From positions 1,020,501 to 1,084,500 of the forward strand of contig JACKNY010000001.1 in assembly GCA_024234615.1 (NCBI GenBank): DNA of 64,000 nucleotides, read 5' to 3'. Position 1 is the first letter of the stretch, and every line of letters starts with the position of its first letter. Both the position numbers and the translations under genes were made by a program. This document shows, one piece after another, positions 40,115 through 49,185 of this stretch. The DNA is from Pseudomonadales bacterium (GTDB taxonomy: Bacteria > Pseudomonadota > Gammaproteobacteria > Pseudomonadales > IMCC2047). Under the pieces are notes generated by a model. It did no database searches. It saw only the letters and a program-made list of their open reading frames with translations, and was not told where the DNA came from.

Positions 40115-40861
40115 TTACTCACCGCTGGATTTAAGTTTGTTCAGCAAATCCATCGGAATTGGGAAAACGATAGTATTGCTATGTTCTCCGGCAATTTCGG
40201 TGAGTGTTTGTAAATAACGCAATTGCAATGCTTGCTCCTGCTTCGCCAGCACTTGAGCCGCTTCGAGTAATTTATGCGATGCCTGCAATTCACCGTCGGC
40301 GTGAATTACTTTGGCGCGGCGCTCCCGTTCCGCTTCAGCCTGTTTGGCGATAGCACGGATCATACTTTCATCCAGATCGACATGTTTGATCTCAACGTTG
40401 ATGACCTTAATGCCCCAAACATCGGTTTGCTTGTCCAGTATGGATTGAATATCGGCATTGAGTTTTTCCCGCGACGCCAACATTTCATCCAGTTCGTGCT
40501 GGCCCAATACGGAGCGCAGGGTAGTCTGCGCCAGTTGGCTGGTGGCATCATGAAAATTCTCGACATTGATAATTGCGTTTTGGGGGTCGACGACGCGGTA
40601 ATAAATAACGGCGTTGACCTTAACGGACACATTATCTCTGGAAATTACGTCCTGTGTGGGGACATCCAGTACGATGGTGCGCAGGTCGACACGCACCATT
40701 TGCTGAATGATCGGAACAATAACAATAAGTCCTGGGCCTTTGATTTTATGCAGTCGACCCAGCAAAAATACCACTGCTCTCTCGTATTCGCGAGTGACGT
40801 GGAATACATTTACCAAAATTAAGAAAATACCGCCGATCAGTGCCAATAGAAAATAGTTCAT
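40115..40861 (-). CDS. slipin (stomatin/prohibitin-like SPFH protein)
   Basis: A 248-residue SPFH-domain membrane protein of the slipin group. One N-terminal membrane helix (residues 3-19) is followed by E-Y-E-R-A-V-V-F-L-L-G-R, G-P-G-L-I-V-I-V-P, V-D-L-R-T-I-V-L-D-V-P-T-Q-D-V-I-S-R-D-N-V-S-V-K-V-N-A-V in two pieces of the stomatin pattern, and A-I-A-K-Q-A-E-A-E-R-E-R-R-A-K. The start overlaps the end of nfeD by four bases; the NfeD-slipin pair is a conserved unit in which NfeD proteases cleave slipin. It is the downstream gene. Confidence 0.93.
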   Translation of the reverse strand: MNYFLLALIGGIFLILVNVFHVTREYERAVVFLLGRLHKIKGPGLIVIVPIIQQMVRVDLRTIVLDVPTQDVISRDNVSVKVNAVIYYRVVDPQNAIINVENFHDATSQLAQTTLRSVLGQHELDEMLASREKLNADIQSILDKQTDVWGIKVINVEIKHVDLDESMIRAIAKQAEAERERRAKVIHADGELQASHKLLEAAQVLAKQEQALQLRYLQTLTEIAGEHSNTIVFPIPMDLLNKLKSSGE

Positions 40862-42288
40862 GCGTCCTCCTTTGCCTCCTTTAGTTCAGAATTCTGTGCT
40901 TGAATCTCCAGGTTCAGGCCACTCACTTTTACAATGCGGGCTCGATCGCCTGGCTTAAATAGTTCTTTGGAGTGAGCGTTCCAAAGTTCGCCATGTAGCC
41001 AGACTTTGCCCTGTCCCTGTTCATACTCTGCGACCTCAACGAGCTGGCCTAGCATTGCACTGGCACCGGTAACGCTTTGCTGATGGCGCGTTCGCATTAG
41101 CATTCGCGCAATTATCACTATGATGAGAAGGGATATCACGCCAAGCGCGGCTATCAGCGGCAGCGCTATTTGAAAGGCAGGCAGTTTTGTATCCATCAAA
41201 ATCACCGAGCCAAAAATAAAAGCAATGACGCCACCGATACCTAACACACCGAAACTAGGGACAAAGGCTTCCGCTATCATCAGAGCGATGCCGAGCAGGA
41301 GTAGTCCCATCCCGGCATAACTGATGGGTAATACCTGAAATGCATAGAGCGCGACCAAAAGACAGATGGCTCCGGCAATGCCGGGGACGCCCATGCCAGG
41401 GTTGTAAAACTCCAAGATTAATCCGTAAATTCCAATCAACATTAGAATATAGGCGACATTTGGATCGGTTATCGTCGCCAAAAACTGGTTGCGCCAATCA
41501 GGGTCGAGATATTCTACTTGTGGCGTATCGATCACTAACTGCATCGGCTCGCCTTTGAGGTTAATGCTGCGGCCATTCAGCTGCTTGATTAAGTCATTCA
41601 AATCTTCGGCAATGAGGTCAATGACATTTTGTGCCAGTGCGTCGCTGGCAGTTAGACTTGCCGCCGAGCGTACCGCCTGTTCCGCCCATTCGATATTACG
41701 ATTGTGTCGCTCGGCCAAGCCGCGAATGTAGGCGATGGCATCGTTAATCTGTTTGCGCTCTAGTGTGGTCAGCGAATCGCTGGGGGTTGTCTTGGTTTCG
41801 GGTTTGGCGTTATCTGTTTCTGGTGGTTCGGAGTCAGGGATGGGTTTCTTGGTGGGCGTGCCAGGCATGCCGGGAGCGCCAATCTGTATCGGTGTGGCCG
41901 CACCCAGATTAGTCGCTGGTGCCATCGCTGCAATATGAGAGGCATAAAGAATATAGGTGCCCGCGCTGGCCGCCCGCGCGCCATGGGGTGTCACGTAGGT
42001 GGCGACAGGGGCGTCTGATTCCAAGATGGCTTGGATGATACTGCGCATGGATTTGTCGAGGCCACCGGGAGTGTCCATCTGGATGACAATTAAATCCACT
42101 GCGTTGGACGCTGCAGTCGCAATGGAACGGCTTATATAATCGTTGGTAGCGGGGCCGATGGCTCCTTTTACGGTGAGCACCCGAATCTTATCGACGCTGT
42201 ATTGAGCTGCATTGACAGGAATACAAAATAGTAGCGATAGCAACAGCAGGGTGGTGAATGTTTGCCATTGAGATGATGAGATTTTCAT
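40858..42288 (-). CDS. NfeD family membrane-bound ClpP-class serine protease
   Basis: A 476-residue protein with a signal peptide (residues 10-28). The ClpP-like protease domain (about 35-235) has Ser-Lys catalysis: the Ser in A-R-A-A-S-A-G-T-Y-I-L near residue 108, and the Lys in E-R-K-Q-I-N-D-A-I-A-Y. A Pro-rich insert (about residues 133-170) lies between. Four transmembrane helices follow (about 275-395), then the C-terminal NfeD OB-fold. It precedes the slipin gene with a four-base overlap. Family role: processing stomatin-like proteins and membrane quality control. Confidence 0.92.
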   Translation of the reverse strand: MKISSSQWQTFTTLLLLSLLFCIPVNAAQYSVDKIRVLTVKGAIGPATNDYISRSIATAASNAVDLIVIQMDTPGGLDKSMRSIIQAILESDAPVATYVTPHGARAASAGTYILYASHIAAMAPATNLGAATPIQIGAPGMPGTPTKKPIPDSEPPETDNAKPETKTTPSDSLTTLERKQINDAIAYIRGLAERHNRNIEWAEQAVRSAASLTASDALAQNVIDLIAEDLNDLIKQLNGRSINLKGEPMQLVIDTPQVEYLDPDWRNQFLATITDPNVAYILMLIGIYGLILEFYNPGMGVPGIAGAICLLVALYAFQVLPISYAGMGLLLLGIALMIAEAFVPSFGVLGIGGVIAFIFGSVILMDTKLPAFQIALPLIAALGVISLLIIVIIARMLMRTRHQQSVTGASAMLGQLVEVAEYEQGQGKVWLHGELWNAHSKELFKPGDRARIVKVSGLNLEIQAQNSELKEAKEDA

Positions 42289-42659
42289 AATCCGTTGCTC
42301 TGTTGGCCTGTTAGAAAACTTACTCCTCTAGATCAACGGATGCAAATTTACTGATTGCAGGTTATTTGTCGTGGCCGTGCTGGATGGGTTCAATATCCGT
42401 TATTTTTTAAGCTTTGCTATTGTGTTTCGATTCTTAGCTGGTTTAGGCTAAAAAAGGAAACGCGGTGAAAATTCAACTGAAATCCCGCTATTACCGCAGA
42501 AAGTAAAGGAAATAAGTCGCTATTTTTAGAATCTTTGCTATTCCTAATTTTCAAGAAGTTTTTATTGTAAGCGCAGGTGCTGAAAGAATCGGCGTTCTGT
42601 CTTGATAGGTGTTTTGTTGAATTTAATTGATCCGCTGCGTAAAAGAAGAATTCTAATAT
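42289..42659. other. divergent promoter region of nfeD and topA
   Basis: 371 non-coding bases between two divergent genes. It should contain both promoters. A 13-codon frame (GTG at 42464) after an AAAGGAAA ribosome-site-like run is too short to call. No repeat or strong hairpin was seen. Confidence 0.4.
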
Positions 42660-45296
42660 ATGGGTAAATCCTTAGTCATTGTCGAGTCTCCGGCAAAAGC
42701 AAAAACTATTAATAAATACTTGGGCAACCAGTTTGTGGTGAAATCCAGTATTGGTCATATTCGTGATTTACCGGTGAGCGGCAACGCCAAAAATAAACCG
42801 GTGGACGCTAAGGCGCGGGCTCAGGAGGCGGCTAAAACCCGTAAAATGGCACCGGCAGAGAAGGAGGAATACAAAAAACTCAAGGCGAAAACACAACTGA
42901 TCGCCCGTATGGGGGTTGATCCGGAGCATGGCTGGAAAGCGCGCTATGAGATATTACCGGGCAAGGAAAAGGTTGTTAAAGAACTGAAAAAATTGGCAGA
43001 GGATGCCGATACTATCTATCTGGCGACGGATTTGGATAGAGAAGGAGAGGCTATCGCCTGGCATTTGCAGCAGGTTATCGGTGGCGATGAATCACGCTAT
43101 AAGCGCGTGATATTCAATGAAATTACCAAAAATGCGATTCAAGAAGCATTCAAGGATCCAACCCAGTTAGATCTGGATCGAGTCAATGCGCAGCATGCCC
43201 GGCGCTATCTCGATCGCGTCGTTGGTTTTATGGTGTCGCCATTGTTGTGGGCGAAGATTGCCCGTGGTCTATCGGCAGGCCGAGTGCAATCGGTAGCGGT
43301 AAGACTGGTCGTGGAGCGGGAGCGCGAGATTCGCGCTTTTATTCCAGAGGAATACTGGGAGGTTCATGCGGATCTTAAGCCGCAGACCGATAATGCACTG
43401 CGTTTTCAGGTCACCAAGCAACAGGGTAAAGCTTTCCGGCCGACTAGCCAAGAGCAAACAGATGCGGCGCTGGCGCTACTGCAACAGGCCAGTTATAGCG
43501 TCGCGGAGCGACAGGACAAGCCAACCAGTTCCAAACCCGGTGCGCCTTTTATTACATCTACCTTACAGCAGGCAGCGAGCACCCGGCTGGGGTTTGGTGT
43601 GAAAAAAACCATGATGATGGCGCAGCGTCTGTATGAAGCGGGTTACATTACCTATATGCGTACTGACTCGACTAATCTTAGTGCGGATGCGGTTAGTGCT
43701 TGTCGAGATTATATTACCGATAGCTTTGGCAAAAAATATCTGACGGAAAAAGCGATTTCTTATAGCGCCAAAGAAGGCGCACAGGAAGCACATGAGGCAA
43801 TTCGTCCTTCCGATGTGCAGGTCAAGGCAACGCAGTTAAGCGGGATGGAGCGGGACGCAGAGCGTCTGTATGAACTCATCTGGCGACAGTTTGTTGCCTG
43901 CCAAATGCCGAAAGCTGAGTTCTTAAGCTCAACCATTACGGTTAAAGCCAGCGAGTTCGAACTCAAAGTAAAGGGTCGTATCTTGAAGTTTGACGGTTAT
44001 CTAAAAGTGATGCCGCTGAATAAAAGCGATGAGGACGTTGAGCTACCTGACTTAAAAGTTGGTAGTAACTTAAGTCTCGTTGAGTTGTTGCCGAAACAGC
44101 ATTTTACTAAGCCGCCAGCGCGTTATAGCGAGGCTAGTTTGGTCAAAGAATTGGAAAAACGTGATATTGGTCGACCTTCCACCTATGCTGCAATTATCTC
44201 TACCATTCAGGATCGTGGTTATGTGTCGCAGCAGAACCGCCGTTTTTATGCCGAAAAAATGGGTGATATTGTGACCGACCGTTTGGTGGAAAATTTTGAC
44301 CACCTGATGGATTATGGCTTTACCGCGCGCATGGAAGATTCCCTCGACGAAATTGCCAACGGTCAGAAGAATTGGCAGCAGGTATTGGATGATTTTTACC
44401 ATGATTTTGTGAAGCGCTTAGACGACGCCGAATCAAGTGAAGGCGGTATGCGACCCAATTCGCCGACGGAAACGGATATTAAGTGCGTCGCCTGTGGCCG
44501 CAATATGCAGATTCGAACCGCTAGCACTGGTGTTTTCCTCGGGTGTTCGGGGTATGGTTTGGAACCTAAGGAGCGTTGTAAAGAAACGATCAATCTCACC
44601 CCAGGTGACGAAGCGGTTGATGTCGAGAAGGACGAGGAAGGTGAGTCCAAGCTACTGCGTAAAAAGCATCGCTGCAAGCGCTGTGGTACAGCGATGGATA
44701 GTTACCTGCTCGATGCTGAGCGTAAATTGCACGTTTGCGGTAATGGTCCGGATTGCCCGGGTTTTGAAGTGGAATTTGGCAGTTACAAGATTAAAGGGTA
44801 TGAAGGCCCAGTTATCGAGTGTGATAAGTGTGGCGCCGAAATGCAGTTGAAATCAGGTCGTTTCGGTAAATATTTTGGTTGTACCTCCAGCAACTGCAAA
44901 AATACCCGAAAACTTTTGCGTAACGGTGAAGCGGCTCCGCCTAAGATGGACCCTGTACCAATGCCAGAACTCAGTTGCGAATCAGTTGAAGATACTTATG
45001 TGTTGCGAGATGGCGCCGCTGGGATGTTCCTCGCTGCCAGCAAATTTCCTAAAAACCGCGAAACCCGTGCGCCATTGGTGAGCGAGTTGATTCCGCATCG
45101 GGATGAAATTGATCCTAAGTATCATTTTCTCATGTCTGCGCCGATTGAAGATCCAGCAGGTAATCCGGCCATTATTCGCTTTAGCCGTAAAACGAAAGAG
45201 CAATATGTGATGAGCGAAGTTGATAAAAAGGCTACCGGCTGGCAAGCCTATTACGTCGATGGCAAATGGAAAGAGCACAAGGCGACGAAAAAGTAA
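42660..45296 (+). CDS. topA: DNA topoisomerase I
   Basis: An 878-residue type IA topoisomerase that relaxes negative supercoils. The toprim start M-G-K-S-L-V-I-V-E-S-P-A-K-A-K-T-I is at residues 1-17 and the D-x-D-R-E-G-E motif at 124-130. The catalytic Tyr is Tyr332 in Y-I-T-Y-M-R-T-D-S. The C-terminus carries three Cys-x-x-Cys zinc-ribbon domains (starting with C-V-A-C-G, C-K-R-C-G and C-D-K-C-G) and a final basic region. A lysine-rich insert at about residues 44-80 is as in Pseudomonas TopA. The start at 42660 has a weak ribosome site. It begins the region that is syntenic with Pseudomonas topA-to-nqr. Confidence 0.97.
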   Translation: MGKSLVIVESPAKAKTINKYLGNQFVVKSSIGHIRDLPVSGNAKNKPVDAKARAQEAAKTRKMAPAEKEEYKKLKAKTQLIARMGVDPEHGWKARYEILPGKEKVVKELKKLAEDADTIYLATDLDREGEAIAWHLQQVIGGDESRYKRVIFNEITKNAIQEAFKDPTQLDLDRVNAQHARRYLDRVVGFMVSPLLWAKIARGLSAGRVQSVAVRLVVEREREIRAFIPEEYWEVHADLKPQTDNALRFQVTKQQGKAFRPTSQEQTDAALALLQQASYSVAERQDKPTSSKPGAPFITSTLQQAASTRLGFGVKKTMMMAQRLYEAGYITYMRTDSTNLSADAVSACRDYITDSFGKKYLTEKAISYSAKEGAQEAHEAIRPSDVQVKATQLSGMERDAERLYELIWRQFVACQMPKAEFLSSTITVKASEFELKVKGRILKFDGYLKVMPLNKSDEDVELPDLKVGSNLSLVELLPKQHFTKPPARYSEASLVKELEKRDIGRPSTYAAIISTIQDRGYVSQQNRRFYAEKMGDIVTDRLVENFDHLMDYGFTARMEDSLDEIANGQKNWQQVLDDFYHDFVKRLDDAESSEGGMRPNSPTETDIKCVACGRNMQIRTASTGVFLGCSGYGLEPKERCKETINLTPGDEAVDVEKDEEGESKLLRKKHRCKRCGTAMDSYLLDAERKLHVCGNGPDCPGFEVEFGSYKIKGYEGPVIECDKCGAEMQLKSGRFGKYFGCTSSNCKNTRKLLRNGEAAPPKMDPVPMPELSCESVEDTYVLRDGAAGMFLAASKFPKNRETRAPLVSELIPHRDEIDPKYHFLMSAPIEDPAGNPAIIRFSRKTKEQYVMSEVDKKATGWQAYYVDGKWKEHKATKK

Positions 45297-45629
45297 TATG
45301 AAGTGAATCACTCTGAAGAGCTTTTTTTCAGTATCTTTCCTGCGTCGTTCCACTTTCCTTTCTAATTCTGGCTCGTGGTCTAAGAAACTGCGATGTGATT
45401 CGCCAGCAATCTAAAAATGGTTATTTTGTTCTGACAGATATTTGACTCTCATCAAGAAAATGTTGAATGATCGCAGTGCATATCGAATATATCCCGAACA
45501 CAGAAGGTCTTTAGGGTAAAATCCGGCTGACCTAAAGGCATGTATTTTATAAGGGTATGTGGGAAGCGTTCCCGGTGCTGACTGCTTTTTGGGGATAAGG
45601 TTCGCTTAACCAAATGAGGGTAATCAATC
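45297..45629 (+). promoter_or_regulatory. leader of the tryptophanase-family gene with a possible Trp leader peptide
   Basis: These 333 bases hold a 13-residue open frame at 45557-45598 reading M-W-E-A-F-P-V-L-T-A-F-W-G, with Trp at positions 2 and 12. It ends 31 bases before the tryptophanase-family start. E. coli tnaC also encodes a Trp-containing peptide that stalls ribosomes in high tryptophan. The ribosome site (AAGGG) is only one base from the ATG, which argues against strong translation. No Rho-site or terminator hairpin stands out in the short space after it. Confidence 0.35.
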
Positions 45630-47078
45630 ATGACTGATGTAAAACTTTATTCTGGAGAGAGCATCCCACTGGAGATGCACAAAGCTAAAATCATCCAGAA
45701 ATTAAATCTTCCCCCTATTGATCATCGACTGGAAGCGATTTCGCAAGCGGGCAACAATACTTTCCTGCTGAAAAACCGAGATGTCTTTTTGGATATGCTG
45801 ACAGACAGTGGCGTCAATGCAATGAGCGACCAACAGTTGTCGGCCATGATGATTGCTGATGACAGCTATGCAGGGTCTGAAACATTCTACCGCATGGAGA
45901 GTAAAATTCAGGATCTCTTCAACAAGAAGTTTTTCTTACCCGCCCACCAAGGGCGTGCCTGTGAAAATATTCTGTGTCAGGTTTTTGTTAGCCCCGGCTC
46001 CATTGTGCCGATGAACTATCACTTCACAACGACCAAGGCGCATATCGTGCTTAATGGTGGTAGAGTCGAGGAAATCTTTATCGACGAAGCGCTAGAGGTA
46101 ACCAGCAGCCATCCCTTTAAAGGCAATATGGATATCACTAAACTCGAACAGCTGATTGAGCAGCATGGCGCTGATAAAATTCCTTTTGTTCGCCTAGAGG
46201 CGGGCACGAACTTGATTGGTGGACAACCACATTCACTGGAAAATATGCGTGAGATTCGCCGAGTTTGTGACCAGGCGGGTTTATTGTTGGTACTGGATGC
46301 GAGTCTGTTGGCGGATAATCTCTACTTTATTAAAGCTCGCGAGGAGAGCTGTAAGCAGAAGAGCATTCGTGAGATTACTCGCGAAATATCTGATCTCTGC
46401 GACATCATGTATTTCTCGGCACGTAAACTTGGTTGCGCGCGCGGTGGCGGTATCTGTACCAATAATGAAGAAGTGTATTTAAAAATGCGCGAGCTTATTC
46501 CATTACTGGAAGGCTTTCTCACCTACGGTGGTATGTCTGTGCGCGAAATGGAAGCTATTACTGTCGGTTTGGAAGAGACCATGGACGACGATATGGTAAA
46601 TCAAGGGCCGCAGTTTATCGACTTTATGATCTCAGAGTTGCAAAAGAGAGAAGTACCTGTAGTAACTCCTGCCGGTGGTTTAGGCTGTCACATCGATGCG
46701 GCGGCCTTCCTGCCTCATCTAGAGCGCACCGAGTATCCTTCCGGGGCACTGGCTTCGGCACTTTATTTGGTCAGTGGCATCCGCGGTATGGAACGTGGGA
46801 CTATGTCCGAGCAGCGTGAAGAAAATGGTGAAGAAACTTTAGCACACCTTGAGCTATTACGACTGGCAATGCCACGTCGCGTATTCACCATGTCGCATAT
46901 TAAATACGCCGTTGATCGAATTGCCTGGCTCTATGAGAACCGCAATCTTATCGGTGGTTTGACCTTTGTTGAAGAACCGAAAATTTTGCGATTCTTCTTC
47001 GGAAAACTAGCCACCACTTCCAATTGGCAAAGCCAATTGGTCACCAAGTTCAAACAAGATTTTGGTGATAGTCCCTAA
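45630..47078 (+). CDS. tryptophanase / tyrosine phenol-lyase family beta-eliminating lyase
   Basis: A 482-residue PLP-dependent lyase of the TnaA/TPL family. The marks: P-L-E-M-H-K-A-K near the N-terminus, T-D-S-G-V-N-A-M-S-D-Q-Q (residues 57-68), P-A-H-Q-G-R-A-C-E (phosphate site), L-D-A-S and the PLP Lys in Y-F-S-A-R-K-L-G-C-A-R-G-G-G. Compared with E. coli TnaA (S-A-K-K-D-A-x-V-P-M-G-G) the site reads R-K-L-G-C-A-R, so the first of the two lysines is replaced by Arg. The product specificity (Trp, Tyr or another amino acid) cannot be told. It interrupts the conserved topA-lexA neighbourhood. Confidence 0.85.
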   Translation: MTDVKLYSGESIPLEMHKAKIIQKLNLPPIDHRLEAISQAGNNTFLLKNRDVFLDMLTDSGVNAMSDQQLSAMMIADDSYAGSETFYRMESKIQDLFNKKFFLPAHQGRACENILCQVFVSPGSIVPMNYHFTTTKAHIVLNGGRVEEIFIDEALEVTSSHPFKGNMDITKLEQLIEQHGADKIPFVRLEAGTNLIGGQPHSLENMREIRRVCDQAGLLLVLDASLLADNLYFIKAREESCKQKSIREITREISDLCDIMYFSARKLGCARGGGICTNNEEVYLKMRELIPLLEGFLTYGGMSVREMEAITVGLEETMDDDMVNQGPQFIDFMISELQKREVPVVTPAGGLGCHIDAAAFLPHLERTEYPSGALASALYLVSGIRGMERGTMSEQREENGEETLAHLELLRLAMPRRVFTMSHIKYAVDRIAWLYENRNLIGGLTFVEEPKILRFFFGKLATTSNWQSQLVTKFKQDFGDSP

Positions 47079-47127
47079 TAAAAGCCCCTGGTAATAGTGC
47101 TGGGTTATTACCACTGCGGTTAAATTG

Positions 47128-47164
47128 AAATCAGGCCCTGTTTATCGCAAGGCCTGATTTTTTT
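47128..47164 (+). terminator. Rho-independent terminator of the tryptophanase-family gene
   Basis: AAATCAGGCC (47128-47137) and GGCCTGATTT (47151-47160) form a 10-bp stem with a 13-base loop, followed by TTTT. It begins 49 bases after the stop codon. Confidence 0.9.
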
Positions 47165-47381
47165 ATCTAATAGGGGTTTAATTAAGTGATATTTTGCTAT
47201 CAGCCCGCACAGTAATGGTCTGCTATGAGGCGACTTTCACCCTCACCATAAAAAGGTGCAGACCTTCTTTTTCCCTATCTTCCTGCACAGCTTGCGATTT
47301 TGGCCAATAGGAAATAAAGATCAACAGATCAGACAAAGAATGGTAGAATGATACGCAGTTTCGTTCCAAAGAGTCTGTTGT
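47165..47381. other. remainder of the 303-base intergenic region
   Basis: Between the terminator and the next gene. GGTCTGC (47217-47223) and GCAGACC (47258-47264) can pair around a long loop that holds CACC/GGTG, followed by TTCTTTTT. It may be a second terminator-like structure; no gene is seen. Confidence 0.35.
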
Positions 47382-47618
47382 ATGTCCAATTCCTACTATG
47401 AAATCGTAGAGCTAGCCGATGGTGAAATAGCGTTACAGCGCGTTGATGGTGATGGCGAGCCCTTGGTGAGAGTGAGCTTTTCCGATGAGGTGAAGTTTTA
47501 CCTGCAGGAGCAGTGTGTGGATGTTGCCAAGGCAATGATCAACACGGGCATAAAGATCGTCGGGCAGATTCAGGAAGAGGATATGCCGGAAGAGGATTCC
47601 GGCAGGACTTTACATTAG
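47382..47618 (+). CDS. conserved hypothetical protein (topA-lexA neighbourhood)
   Basis: A 78-residue acidic protein, Y-Y-E-I-V-E-L-A-D-G-E-I-A-L-Q-R at its start, then G-E-P-L-V-R-V-S-F-S-D-E. A similar small protein stands between topA and lexA in Pseudomonas (the PA3009 position) as I recall; no function is known. The ATG at 47382 is preceded by only weak ribosome-site bases. It ends 93 bases before the convergent lexA stop. Confidence 0.75.
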   Translation: MSNSYYEIVELADGEIALQRVDGDGEPLVRVSFSDEVKFYLQEQCVDVAKAMINTGIKIVGQIQEEDMPEEDSGRTLH

Positions 47619-47711
47619 GTCGGTTTCAGCAATCCATTCGATGAGTCATCGTTGAACTACGCTCATGCGAATTTTTGAGTGGGCTCGTGGATTGACATCC
47701 AAATAATAATC

Positions 47712-48326
47712 TCAGCTTACCCGCTGCCGTATAACACCCACCACCAAGCCCTCAATGGCAAACTCTCCGCTTTGTGCATCGACCTTGATAGGCTGGAAAT
47801 CCTTGTTTTCTGCAATCAGTAAAATTTGCTTCGGTTCCTTTTTATAGCGTTTTACCGTGACTTCATCATTAATTCGCGCAACCACGATCTGCCCATTGGC
47901 GATATCCTGCTGTTGTTTTACTGCAACCAAATCACCGTCAAAGATACCCGCATCGATCATACTGTCGCCCTGCACCTTTAATAGATAGTTGGCCGTTGGG
48001 GAGAAACAGTTGGCGTTAATATTGGCATAGTGCTCAATATGTTGTTCCGCCAGAATCGGTGAGCCAGCGGCTACACGCCCAATTACAGGTAATCCTTGTG
48101 GTATGGTTTCTTCATCGACAACTAGGCGAAGTCCCCGTGATGCGCCATTGATCATTTCGATGACCCCTTTACGCGCCAAAGCTTTTAGATGATCTTCTGC
48201 GGCGTTGGCGGAGCGGAATCCTAAATCTCGCGCAATTTCCGCGCGAGTGGGGGGGTAGCCTGTATGGTCGATATGCTTTTTGATGCAAGCAAGCACTTCA
48301 TTTTGACGAACGGTTAGCTTAACCAT
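47712..48326 (-). CDS. lexA: LexA repressor
   Basis: A 204-residue LexA. The winged helix-turn-helix (residues 1-70) has L-T-x-R-Q-x-E-V-L and P-P-T-R-A-E-I-A. The self-cleavage site A-G is Ala87-Gly88 in R-V-A-A-G-S-P-I. The catalytic pair is Ser122 (G-D-S-M) and Lys159 (V-T-V-K-R). Two perfect SOS boxes sit just upstream. In P. aeruginosa lexA is followed by sulA; here the downstream gene is the convergent small hypothetical, so sulA is absent from this spot. Confidence 0.97.
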   Translation of the reverse strand: MVKLTVRQNEVLACIKKHIDHTGYPPTRAEIARDLGFRSANAAEDHLKALARKGVIEMINGASRGLRLVVDEETIPQGLPVIGRVAAGSPILAEQHIEHYANINANCFSPTANYLLKVQGDSMIDAGIFDGDLVAVKQQQDIANGQIVVARINDEVTVKRYKKEPKQILLIAENKDFQPIKVDAQSGEFAIEGLVVGVIRQRVS

Positions 48327-48335
48327 ACTGAGCCT

Positions 48336-48351
48336 CTGTTTATTTAAACAG
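48336..48351 (-). promoter_or_regulatory. LexA box 1
   Basis: CTGT-N8-ACAG, a perfect core match with AT-rich interior (TTATTTAA), ten bases upstream of the lexA start codon. Tandem boxes before lexA are the autoregulation pattern known from E. coli. Confidence 0.9.
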
Positions 48352-48352
48352 G

Positions 48353-48368
48353 CTGTGATTATATACAG
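48353..48368 (-). promoter_or_regulatory. LexA box 2
   Basis: CTGT-N8-ACAG with interior GATTATAT, one base from box 1. A second perfect SOS box gives strong cooperative repression. The next plus-strand gene starts 140 bases away and could also be affected. Confidence 0.9.
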
Positions 48369-48508
48369 GAAGAGTTGGTGAAGGCAATAAATCAGTCGTC
48401 TTGCCGGAATATACTAATGCGAGGCGTTGCGGATAGCGCTACACTCAATAACAGAAGTACCAATAACGTGACGCAAATTTGTGTGTTGTGAGCGGCAATG
48501 GAGTTAAG

Positions 48509-49165
48509 ATGGACGAGAATAAAGTACGTGAAGCATGGCGTGTCTTGCGCATCCAGTCGGAGTTAGTAGTTGGCACTGAAAGCCTAATCAAATTTAGTCG
48601 TGCAGTGACTATTTTCGGCAGCGCTCGGCTGGGCGCTGATTCAGATTATTACCACCAAGCGGAAAAGTTGGCCTACGGCATTGCCAAAGAGGGTATTCCG
48701 GTGATAACGGGTGGTGGCCCCGGTATTATGGAGGCGGCGAACATTGGCGCCATGACCGCGGATGGGCCAGATGAAGGTGAGTCGATAGGCTTGAATATCA
48801 TGCTGCCAGCTGAGCAAAGTGCCAACAAATATCAGGATTTGTCGCTTAATTTTCGTTACTTTTTTGTACGTAAATATATGTTTGTTAAGCATGCGATTGC
48901 CTTTGTTATATTTCCCGGCGGTTATGGCACCCTTGATGAGCTGTTTGAAGCACTGACGCTGGTGCAGACGGAAAAGATTGTCAAGATACCTATTATTCTG
49001 GTCGGCTACGATTATTGGCAAGGTTTGTTGGGTTGGATCGAATCGACAATGATGGCGGAAAACTGTATTGATCAGCATGATCGGGATTTGATTACGGTGG
49101 TTGATGATGTGGATGACGTGCTGAAAATTATACTTTCCCATCGAGCCTTGACGATCAATAACTAA
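48509..49165 (+). CDS. LOG family protein (nucleoside monophosphate phosphoribohydrolase-like)
   Basis: A 218-residue Rossmann-like LOG family member (TIGR00730). The signatures T-G-G-G-P-G-I-M-E-A-A-N (residues about 69-80) and P-G-G-Y-G-T-L-D-E-L are intact. LOG enzymes release ribose-5-phosphate from nucleoside monophosphates, making cytokinin in plants; bacterial substrates vary. The ATG at 48509 follows GGAG five bases upstream; the frame start at 48479 is not used. It is followed 20 bases later by the transpeptidase gene. Confidence 0.92.
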   Translation: MDENKVREAWRVLRIQSELVVGTESLIKFSRAVTIFGSARLGADSDYYHQAEKLAYGIAKEGIPVITGGGPGIMEAANIGAMTADGPDEGESIGLNIMLPAEQSANKYQDLSLNFRYFFVRKYMFVKHAIAFVIFPGGYGTLDELFEALTLVQTEKIVKIPIILVGYDYWQGLLGWIESTMMAENCIDQHDRDLITVVDDVDDVLKIILSHRALTINN

Positions 49166-49185
49166 AGGAACTGTCTCAATTAATA

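Noticed and set aside
42464..42505. 13-codon frame before topA
   Set aside because: A good ribosome-site-like run precedes it, but it is too short and has no sign of selection.
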